64,000 nt of DNA from Ailanthus altissimus (Eukaryota > Streptophyta > Magnoliopsida > Sapindales > Simaroubaceae), in NCBI GenBank assembly GCA_946807835.1, contig OX327696.1, forward strand, positions 1,748,501 through 1,812,500, given 5' to 3'. The notes under the pieces were generated by a model. That model had not been told where the DNA came from, ran no database searches, and saw only the letters and a list, made by a program, of their open reading frames with translations. The position numbers and the translations under genes are program-made. Every line of letters begins with the position of its first letter. Position 1 is the stretch's first letter. Of this stretch, positions 22,428 through 32,415 are shown in pieces.

Positions 22428-23760
22428 ACTCTCACTTGCTCTAGTGCCATTGAAGATGGTATTTCATACCCATTTACTCCAGGTGTTTCTCAAACACTTT
22501 TAAGAGTTAAGGCTCTATAAAGCGGGTCCACTATAATCTGTAAGGATGTTTTTCTAGATTATCTTATACATCTCCATTAGCCAAGATATATTTAATTATA
22601 AGGTATCTCGGCTTGAGCAGTTACCCTGTTAACGTTGCATTATAATGTGATAGGATCCATTGAGCTTAGAACTTATTCTGAGCTCTGCAACTAACTTGAA
22701 TATCCACAGAAATTCCTTTGCAGGCTTCTCAAGCTGCAACAAATTCTATCTTTACAGTAGAATTAAATGTGGACATTTAAATTGCACTTATGCTACAAGT
22801 TTTGGTACCGTTGAGAAGAAGTACGTAATCAGATGTAGACTCTCTATCATCCGGATCAGATTAGAAATCTGATTCTATGTATCCTCTCATTTATAAGCAA
22901 ATTTCTCCATAAATTAAAAACTTATCCTTCATACCTCTCAGGTATAACTTGGATATGTTTCACGATCATTCAATAGTCGTTACCTAGATTAAACTGATGT
23001 CAGCTCATAACACTTACAACTATCATAATATAGGTCTCGTACATAACATAGTATACATCAAGCTACATATGGATGATGTATATTAAATGTTAGACACTCT
23101 AACTTTTTCATTTTCTACTTGAGGACACTTCCTCTTAAAAATATGAATGCCATGTCTGAAAGATACATTAACTATTTCACAGTTATTAAAATTGTACCTT
23201 TTCAGGACTTAGTCTATGTACAGAGATTTGGAGAGTCCTATTCGCTCTCTAACTTTATCTGTATAACGCCTTATACATAGTATATTGAAAGTGTTTGCCA
23301 AATCTTTTATGAAGATGTTCTTACTCAGTTAACTCTTAACTGACTGACTTGCAACTTACCATTGTCTTTATCTCCGACAATGAGAATGTTTTATATATAG
23401 AGAATTAGAAAGATAATTCATGCTCCCACAACCTTTTCTAAATACACATGCTTTCTCTTCATTCTTAATCAAATTAGAATATTTGATTATCTCATCAAAA
23501 TGAAGAGTTTAGCATACTACAATATCCAATATAAATTTGAATTAACTTTAGCATGTTTATTGGTGAAAGGTTTTCTCATAATCGATCCCAGACCGTTGAG
23601 TGTAACCTTTTACGTCAATGGGGCTTTTAAAGATTCTTACCTACTTTTGGGCCCACACTTCCGTGCATAAACTCTTTTATAACCAATAAGAACAATTCTT
23701 ACATAAATCATAACCAAGTTTTAGACTTGATTTTTCATGCCCAAAGTTAATTTTGAATTT
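22428..23760 (-). pseudogene. Copia-1 decayed reverse transcriptase / RNase H region
   Basis: Reading the minus strand, the order of motifs fits Ty1/copia. RNase H text lies near 22700-22870, where the plus strand reads gcttctcaagctgcaacaaa. The stretch between RNase H and the RT active site is near 22880-23130, the RT active-site neighbourhood near 23370-23420, and the N-terminal RT stretch near 23560-23700 (ttttctcataatcgatccca). Frameshifts and stops are dense throughout, so no protein is possible. Confidence 0.65.
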
Positions 23761-25900
23761 TTTTTTTTGCATATTGTCAATTTTCTTAAACAATATCTAA
23801 TATCATTTAACTATGAGCCATATGATTCTTTTTCTTCAACTAAGAAAAATATTAAAAACACCTTTTAGATATCTAATATACCTAACAGGTAGTCTTTATA
23901 TCCTTGTATGACCTACGAAAAAATGTGTTAAAGGTATTTAACTCAATTGATCTTTTGGTTCCATTTTCGGTTCATAAAATTGATATCCTGTAGAACATTG
24001 GCATATTGATTGAACCGATACTTGTACCCTTTGGGTCCAAGTATATCCTATTGCACAACTCTTATGCAAGTAGAATGACCCTAAATCTTAACATAATTAA
24101 GATTCTCTTTCCTTCTAATTCATATCTCATATGTAGTAGACGGAACAATTTACAATGGAACCTTATTCAATAGATGAGTAACAGTTTCTAGCGCATAACC
24201 CTTTAGATATTTTAGAAGATCGGTAAAGCTTAATATCGATCGAACAATATCTAATAAAGTTCGATTTCTCTATACTTCAAAACATATTTATGTTAAGGAG
24301 TATCTAGAGAACTATATTGAGCTAGAATCTCATTCTCTTTTAAATAATTTGCAAATTTACTGCTTATGTATAAACAGCCTCGATCTAATTAAAGGTGTTC
24401 AACATACTTCTAGGTTTATTTCATTTACTTCTAGTCAAAATTCTATGAACACTTCAAAATTGTTGACTTGTGTTTTTCTAGAAACACATGTTTATACCGT
24501 GACAAATCACTATAAAGACATCGAAGTATTGAAACTTCCTAATAGTAGTATGACTTATCAGATCATATACATCACTATGTATTAGTTCTAATAAATTAGT
24601 GGCTCGATATCTAACACCGACAAAAGGATTTAGTCAACTTTCCTTGAATACGGGATTCATAAACTGGACAAGGTTCTATGGTCAGATCAAGTATTTGACC
24701 ATCCTTAACCAGACGGGATAGTCATCTCATGGCTACTTGACTTAATCACTTATGCCACAATTCGTCATTATTCAAAGTTTTTGAACTATTATTAATTCTG
24801 TTTACCTAGACATTTTTATGCATTACTCGTTGTATGTCATATATAAAGGCCATTTAATTGATTGACATTCAGTTAACAAAATAACGTTATCATATAAACA
24901 TAAAGAATTATTCTTAATGTATGTATGATAACCCTTTCTTTCTACAAAGAGAGCGATATATTTCGCCTTATTATTCATGACACAAAATAACAACAATATA
25001 ACATAAGGCTTTTGCTAGAATGGAGAAGTGACTTAAAAGTCCTAACAACTACCACGTATAGGTAATCTCTATTTCCTATGTGTAGTTGTACTTCTCCTTT
25101 CATCGTTTTCTAGTATTCCTTAAACTATACAACATCTTGCAGTTGTGAGAAGGATGGGCAATATCTCATATCCCTATACTTCTATACATCATTTGCATAT
25201 GAAATGTCTTTTATCTGTAAACAGGTATCTAAGAGTTTTATCCTTTCTAAGTTAAGGTTTTTTGAATAATAACTCTTATTATTAAAAACTTATTAATAAT
25301 GGAAACACTTTCCATTGCATATCATTCTCTATATTTGTCATAGATATATAAAATAAAATTCAGATGAAGCATTATGTTATTTGTACATCTCATGTGCATA
25401 TGCTCCCACTGAAGATCATTAGATAGGTCAGGATATATAATTTGACTTTCAAATTATTCTTAATCCTTTTCTGATAATCTACCGTCTCTTCTTAAGAGAC
25501 ATTATCAGAAACACATCTTGTATTATCTATTGTTCTTTTATATATCTATATATTTCTTTTAATCTAGAACAATTCTTAGATTATAAGCAAGTCTTAATAA
25601 TTATCGGTACCTTATAGATTATGTGCTTAATCAAGTATATTAACGGGTTGCTCATAGTCTTCTTATCTCTATAAGTTACTAATCTTATCACTATAAGATA
25701 AAATTTGGAGATGTTTAGTGGAATTTTTTTAATCGTTAACAAATAATGCTTTAGATCATGGATATAACTTTTATATAATTTTTAATCTAAAGACGCCCTC
25801 CCACTGCTTTACATAATTCCTTAAATCTCTCAAAAGAAAAAACGACAGTTTAATCTTTTAAACTGTACAACGGGAAGTAGACCCTATTGGCATTTTACTC
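23761..25900 (-). pseudogene. Copia-1 decayed integrase / gag interval
   Basis: AT-enriched interior where integrase, protease and gag would lie in a copia element of this orientation. I can align only scattered phrases and see no intact motif such as a CCHC knuckle or the integrase DDE residues. The placement is inferred from element order. Confidence 0.4.
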
Positions 25901-25903
25901 TAG

Positions 25904-26195
25904 CCGCACACTTTAGCGATCTTGGCCTTTGTAAACTCAAAAGGTAGACAACTCTTGCCAATTGTATCTCATACAACTCTTATTACAGATCCTAAATACA
26001 CATTATCCGCACACTTTAGCAATCTAAGATAATTGTATTTCAGATTAACTTGTCAATCATCAAATATATGTTACCGATACTACCCGCACATTTTAGCGAT
26101 CTAAGATAGTATTTTTGCATATATTTGTCTCATCTCATGTTTTAACCGGCATAGCCCGAATCACCCCGACCAATCCCTCACACTTTAGCGATCTT
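25904..26195. repeat. Copia-1 internal motif repeated four times
   Basis: The motif cgcacactttagcgatct occurs near 25905, 26008 (one change), 26084 (one change) and 26178 (one change), at spacings of about 75-105 bp with unrelated sequence between. It lies roughly 0.75-1.05 kb inside the element from its primer-binding site, where a 5' leader or gag would be. I do not know its role. Confidence 0.75.
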
Positions 26196-26639
26196 AAGAG
26201 TGACCGAAATGACCTGTCTAGTACCGTATTGACAAGGCGGATCATTGTATAATATTATCTCATAATATAATACTTATTCAATCTGATTAAGAGAGATTTA
26301 ATTTTAATTATTATTTTATTAATTAATATATAATAATAATAATAATTTTTTGCATCTAATACGAATCTAATTCATAATTAGAAAAATTATTTACGTAAGC
26401 ACAATTAACCCCATCAATAGGACTCCCATTGTGTTTAACAACGTAAACAAATTATTTGTAATTTTAATACAATAATATAACACTTATAATTGTATTAAAT
26501 ATTCTATTTGCAAAAATTGCAAATACAAGTATTATGTTTGGAATGATCAACGTTAAAGACTGAAGGTTCTAACATTATGAAATATACGGCAAAAAAAAAA
26601 AAATTTAATTTTTTCTTTTAGATTTTTTTTTTTTTGTTG

Positions 26640-26659
26640 AGCGCCCAGATTTGGGCGCT
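26640..26659. other. GC-rich perfect hairpin in the copia-1 leader
   Basis: AGCGCCCA and TGGGCGCT form an 8-bp perfect stem around a four-base loop, followed by further GCGCTG repeats to about 26686. It is an isolated GC-rich island in very AT-rich DNA, next to poly-A and poly-T tracts. On the element's RNA it would sit about 300 nt after the primer-binding site. Confidence 0.6.
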
Positions 26660-26940
26660 GCAGCGCTGGACGCTGTAACAGTATTCCGACCCTTCGGACA
26701 CTATTTTTCGCCCCCACTTTTTACTATTTTCTCTTAGGTATCATTTCCAAACATCATCATACTTCAATTCTAAACACTAACATGTTCAAGAATACAACAC
26801 TATGTTCATCATCATGCTTAAATATCAAACATCACCATGTTCAAATTTAAACATCATCAAGTTGTATAAATATACAACATCACCATGTTAACATATTCAA
26901 CAACAAGAATACAATAATAATAATCACATACTCAATTTAA

Positions 26941-26955
26941 CATGCCCTGATACCA
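26941..26955 (-). other. Copia-1 primer-binding site
   Basis: The minus strand reads TGGTATCAGGGCATG two bases from the right LTR. It is complementary to the 3' end of initiator tRNA-Met, as usual for plant copia elements, with a change from the common TGGTATCAGAGC. It fixes the element's orientation. Confidence 0.8.
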
Positions 26956-26957
26956 TT

Positions 26958-29471
26958 TGTTGGGTATGTTGTATTATCAAGTGTGTGATAATCCGAGTGT
27001 ATACGTAATTTCAAAAATTACCATATGCGCAACGGAAGCATGTTACAAAATACACCCATTTTAATGATTACAACATATATCATATATATGTATAAGTATA
27101 ACAATTATACAATTTATAAACATGATGAACAATAGTATCATATATATGAACAAGTATAACAATTATACAAAATATATATGATGAACAATATTGTACTAAA
27201 AACATAATGTAAAGTAACTCACCTAATGAAGGTAGCTTTACAAATTCTTCAAGTTCTTCAATAATCTATGTGAAGAACTCACCTTGAAGTATATGTTGAA
27301 CAATTCTAGTCCATAACTTTTGGTGGGATTAAGGAGGTAGAATGGTAGCTTAGTGTTTAGACTTTTCTGCACTTATATTCAAACTCTTTTGAATACAATT
27401 TTTGTTTCTTAAATGGAGATGATAAATATTTTCTATACAACTCTTGTATTAATTAAAATATTTAACACACAACTCTTGTATATTAATCTTAGAAACAATT
27501 TCTACATGATAATTATTTTGAACAACTCTTTGCAAAATAATTATCTTTTTCTCCATTTATATATCATTCATTTTTGGCCATCCATTAAAGAAAGAGATGA
27601 AGAGAAGTTTGTTTATTTTTCAACACTTGAAAGAATAAAACTCAATGAACTCCCTCTTACCTCTCTTCCTCCCATTGCTTGACCGAATTCTACTTCTTGC
27701 AAGAATGAATTCAATTCATTTGTTTTGCCAAAAATTTATTTTGTTTATTCAACACTTTGATTAAATAAAAATAAACAAAATGAAGTGCTCCACCAATTTT
27801 ATTGTTGGTCTCTCACTTAGTATTAATTAAACCAAGCACTAGAATAATGGCCACCTAAATTAATCTTTACCTAACAATTATAATTACTTTAATTATAATG
27901 GGTAATTAAATAGCCAACATCTAGGCCCCTCATTGTATTAAAATACAATGCCATGCTATATATATATATATATATTATAATATTATCTAATAATATAATA
28001 ACAATATATAATTTAATTATTCAAAACAATTTTAAATAATTACTTTTTACCTTACTAATTTTTACTACTATAGTTACATGGTAAAAAGGTAAAATCAAAT
28101 CATGAAACAAATTTTGTCATTTGTCAATATTCTATTAATTAACAACCCTTACTAATTAATTAAGTGATGTACCTAACAATTAAGTCTTGACAAATGTATA
28201 ATCCGAGGGATCCCTAAACAATCGTTCTATTTTGCTAAAATTTATTGGATCGAACTATTCAATCCAATCCGCTACCCCAGTGCGCAACGAGTACACTTTA
28301 TATTGTGAGACTCTCTAGGTCCACACCTAATTTGTCATATGGAACTCCTCCATACGTCCGTGAACGATGCCCCACACACACGTTACGGATATTACAAATT
28401 AGCGTGTTAGACCATGCAAGTTGAGGTTATTACATATTCGTATAATCCTTCCATCAATTATATCCTTGAAGAGTAGAGATATAGATCATCACCGTCAAAT
28501 CTCTATTTGTTCAACCATGAACTTATCTCTAGATTTATATTTCATTAAACAATATCCATAAACACTTTTGTGATATTGTTTATTCCTCCAAAATATCTTT
28601 TCCGAGGTTTATGCTTGCGACCACAAGACTTTCTGAAATACAATCTTGGAGCATTAGGATATACAACCCACTCATACGAGCTGATGGATCCCATATCTAC
28701 GCACACCAAACTCCATGAGCATCGGACCATACCCAGCGACACCCAATTGTCAGACCATGAAAGGTTTCTGACATGTGTGGAACCAAAGCATAGTGGATCA
28801 CTCACAAGCCTACCGTGGCGCTCAGGTCAAAGGACCACAAATATTACTAAACTCGAAAGACCTTCCATTGACGGCTTTATGAGATGTCTATTGGATGTCT
28901 TCGTGAGTCTGTTCAATATCCAGTCCTTACTGAATACCTGTATCTCTATACGAGCTTCCTACTAAGCTCATGGTTTGCTAAGACTAACCATCTGGACCAT
29001 CCAGATATAGACATACACTAATCTATATTAATGAGTTCCACCGATAGACTTGCATCGATGAAATTAGATTAGGAACATTATGTTTGAGAACATACTTGCA
29101 TAATGATATTTCCTAGCACCATCTGCAACTCCTTGCAGGTATGTCATTACTAATATATTTTCAGGTCATTGTCCCATTTCAAACAAGGCTCTAACTCCTT
29201 AGATTTCGCTAACTCTTATAAACTTACTAATTCTTAGTACCACTAACTCTTAGTGTTTATAACTATTAGCGTTGCTAACTCTTAGCCCTGGTTTAAACTT
29301 TTTTAGATCAGATCTGAACTCCTTCAGATCATACAATGTCTGAAATGTTACAAGCAACTTACCATTTAATAATAAATAATATTAACGATTTTATTAGAAA
29401 TAATAATTGTATAAATACTATCACCATATATTTATACATAATGGAATGGCACGTAAACACAAATTTCAACA
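26958..29471 (-). repeat. Copia-1 5' LTR (right)
   Basis: 2514 bp, paired with 19923-22427. A (TA)n microsatellite near 27957-27976 is longer here than in the partner. The antisense 131-codon frame is at 28570-28965. It ends TTTCAACA immediately before the target-site duplication CTCAC. Confidence 0.93.
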
Positions 29472-29476
29472 CTCAC

Positions 29477-30110
29477 CCCCTCTTTGGGGGCATCATTAAT
29501 TAAAGGAACAATAAGCCTTTTTACAGTTATGGAAGCGCTAATGGGCCTAACTCTTCTTGGGGATGGAAACAACTGGGAAGGCTCGAGTAGAACGACTATG
29601 GAAGGACTAGTGGCAGAAGGATCACCAGAAATAAAGACGACGCCATAAAGATCGACAGGTTAAAAAACTTCGACTAAAGTAGAAGAAGAACTTTGTAGAG
29701 CTGTATCCAAGGGGCCAATGCCATCTCAAGGTTCCTCACCTACATCAGTATCCTTGATGATGTTGTCAAAATCATAAGAAGCACTGACCAAGGAGAAAGT
29801 CAAGAACCTCATCTTTTAGAAAAGCCCATACGACCCTAATACCAGTAGCTACACCAAAAAAATCAGAAGTTAGGAACTTAAAAATTGAGAAATTTACTTA
29901 AGGAAAGAAAAACATAATAAAAATAAACTCACTTATTTCGAGGAAAAACCTCATATAAGTAAAACGGTCAAAGAAATTCTTATCATCATCTCAATTGACA
30001 CCAAAAGGAAACATAATTTTGGCAAAGAGAAATTCTTAGTACATTACATGAGCATGGTAGGCTGTGCTATCAAAAATAAGAGTAAAGGTCTGGAGTGGAA
30101 AGAAATGTGA
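29477..30110 (-). pseudogene. Decayed coding remnant, part 1, minus strand
   Basis: A long minus-strand frame with few stops runs from about 29850 to 29477 and includes LYGVVFISGDPSATSPSIVV and RRVRPISASITVKRLIVPL. It ends GAGGGG|GTGAGT at the point where copia-1 inserted, which would place copia-1 in an intron. A second exon-like piece at about 30110-29935 ends in a GTGAGT donor. The matching next part is at 19548-19917. The family is unknown to me. Confidence 0.35.
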
Positions 30111-30129
30111 TCATCGTAATAGAAAAGTT

Positions 30130-30495
30130 GGGAGAATTGAGAAAGTTGAAAGTAAAATGTGTGCCATGAAAGTCTTTCCCTCAAAGTGCACAATTCTTAA
30201 CTCAAGGGAAGATATTTGATGAGCCTGTTTTTAGCAAAGACCAACCAGCCTATGTGCCAGCAGTCCATGTTCCCTTGTTTTATCGAACAATCCCGAATAT
30301 GTGAGCCCATTGACTTGAAAAAAGGAGCCCAACTCAGCTTCAGATCCAGCCATCAACAAATAACTCATTTCCATTGACTCAATTTTCATAAGTGAATAAT
30401 AGGCATCAAGAGAAGATGGATAGCGCTTCGGTTTAATTTAAGAGTGTACACTCCACCACATAAAATATCTAATTTCTTTTTCAAACACTAATTTG
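30130..30495. repeat. Dispersed duplication, copy 2
   Basis: Matches 440-760 and, more weakly, 1088-1135, as described there. The presence of the same anonymous sequence at both places suggests segmental duplication within the cluster before the transposons arrived. Confidence 0.7.
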
Positions 30496-30960
30496 ATTAT
30501 TGAATTTTTTTTATTAACGGATGACATTTTAATTAATTTTAGAGAGTAGTACTAGGAAAAGCAGGTGATTGAATGCAAAGGTTTTAATCTAAAGAGATTC
30601 ACAAATCAAAATAGAAGTTACTAGAACCAATGAATGTTATTATTTATTTTATTAATACAGTTTAATTTTAAGATAATGAAATTAACATAAGTGGGTTCCA
30701 TTAACACAATTCTTTTATTTCATTTTATGAGCATTAATAGAGACTTTTTCAATTTAAAAAATAAAAACTCAAAACTTTTACTTTAATAAATACTAGATAC
30801 ATTTACCTCTTACTCTATGCGTTTAATGCTTTTTGTAATTTACAGTAGCTTTTATTTTGAGAACTATGATATTTTAAAAAATTAAAGGACCTATTTGATA
30901 ATACCCCTTTAAATATATTTAAATATATTTTAAAAAATATATTTGATAAAGGACCTATTT
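30496..30960. other. AT-rich intergenic sequence
   Basis: Nothing recognisable; a short duplicated 'tttgataaaggacctattt'-like phrase occurs near 30893 and 30942. Confidence 0.5.
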
Positions 30961-30968
30961 CGCCTATA

Positions 30969-31719
30969 TTGCAAAAAGTTTTAAATACAAACAAAACAAA
31001 ACTTCAGCCGCCAAGGCCCGTCTTTATCAAACCGCCGCTGCCACAGCCACCCTCAAAGCAGTGTGCTCTGTCATCTCCGCCGATGGCTACCACCAAGGTC
31101 AATCTCATTAAAACACTCCCAGCCCAAGCGAGATCCGTTACATTCACACAAAAGCCGTCCATCTCCACCGTCAATTCCCCTTAAAAAAAACTCCGTATTC
31201 TCAGTTGCGCATTTGATTTAATGACGCACATCATTTGCTGAAATGGGCCTTCTTCTTCGTCATCTTCTTGCAGGTACTGCGTCCCGTAAGTTCCCATAAT
31301 GCAATTGTTTTTATGATTCTATTGCTGTTTGGATTTCGCCCAGGTAGAGTGGGGTAATTTTAGCCCTGGTCAAGAGTCAGATTCTTTTTGGGCATTCTTC
31401 AGCTGTTAATTTTGCCAAAGATTGGGGTTCTATATGATAGTAACCATTCTTTTTATCATCTTGATATCCATGATTTTGTTAATTTTGTTGATCGAATGCA
31501 AGTGTTTTTATGGGTCTATTCTTGATTGAATTTCACCAAGATAGACGTGAGTGATCTTTGCGTTTAGACTTGACCGAGCGTTTTCTTGTAAAATTTTTAT
31601 TATAATTTTTGTTCTTCAATACGGAGAATCAAAATTGTTATTTTCGCTATATTCATTATGCATTTTGTAATTGGAATGTGTTATTAAGATGGTTGTTATC
31701 CACTCGTTTGTGTCTTTTA
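30969..31719 (+). other. GC-richer exon-like region, possible truncated gene 5' end
   Basis: Base composition rises sharply at 31000-31180. An open frame at 30969-31184 contains a plausible start MATTKVNLIKTLPAQARSV. A second small candidate begins ATGGGCCTTC at about 31241 and reads MGLLLRHLLAGTASR before a consensus GTAAGT donor at about 31287. No downstream exon follows before copia-2. A degenerate direct repeat (about 31299-31370 and 31496-31566) lies after it. This may be the 5' end of a host gene whose body was lost. I do not recognise the product. Confidence 0.3.
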
Positions 31720-31724
31720 TAATT

Positions 31725-32399
31725 TGTTGGGAAAGATCACAAAATATTACATAGCGGAAACAATTTTTTTTCTTATTTTGTGTTATTAAAATGGGCAATA
31801 TATCATCAATGTAAGCACAACAATATTACCACAAACATTAATCATCAATTAATTACAATGAACACCAAATTTTACGTGAAAAACTTAATTCGGAAAAAAC
31901 TACGAGACCGTAGTCCGATATCAACACTTTCACTATGCAATAATAATTGGATTACATCAATGTTCTCTCTAGAATCACCACTAGAGGCTCACCACAACAT
32001 CAAGAACATTAATCTTGGCTCAACAACAATAAATCTAACAAATTCTCCTTAAATGTAAATTTGCTAGATAATACTAAATTAGAGACTAAATCGAAAATCA
32101 AATTCGATAGAATTGTAGAGCAAGATGTTGGGAACTCACCTTCAAAATTTGAGCAAAATCGGAGCTCAAATTGACATCCAATCATCAAAGAAAAAACTAA
32201 AACTCTAAGTTTTTTTTTTTTCTCTTTCTCTCTCGTTCTTCTTTGTTTTTTGCTTCTATCTTTCTGGAAATGGCTTCTCGGCCAAAATCAACAAAACCCA
32301 AAATGGTATACTGTGCACTTATGGCAATTTTTAGTCAGCTCCCTTTATGGCTAATTATATAGAGGCCCCTGGACCCACATGATATGAATCCCACCAACA
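31725..32399 (-). repeat. Copia-2 3' LTR (left)
   Basis: 675 bp, starting TGTTGGGAAAG and ending CCACCAACA, paired with 36447-37122. Confidence 0.94.
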
Positions 32400-32412
32400 A
32401 ATCTCCCCCTCC
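32400..32412 (-). other. Copia-2 polypurine tract
   Basis: The minus strand reads GGAGGGGGAGATT directly before the left LTR, the expected primer site for plus-strand DNA synthesis. Confidence 0.75.
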
Positions 32413-32415
32413 ACG

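Larger units (their letters stand above)
19918..29476 (-). mobile_element. Copia-1: LTR retrotransposon with 2.5-kb LTRs, target-site duplication CTCAC
   Basis: The element proper is 19923-29471 (9549 bp). CTCAC at 19918-19922 is repeated at 29472-29476. LTRs begin TGTTGGG and end CAACA. A TGGTATCAGGGCATG primer-binding site on the minus strand next to the right LTR shows that transcription runs leftward. The interior (4530 bp) has no frame longer than about 80 codons, yet decayed copia RT and RNase H text is recognisable. The LTRs differ by only about 3% in the stretches I aligned by eye, mostly transitions, so the insertion is fairly young although the coding region is dead. This points to mobilisation in trans. 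The LTRs are long for a copia element. Confidence 0.92.

Noticed and set aside
25904..26195. CRISPR-like array because of regularly spaced repeats
   Set aside because: Plant nuclear DNA, only four imperfect copies, uneven spacers, and inside a retrotransposon.
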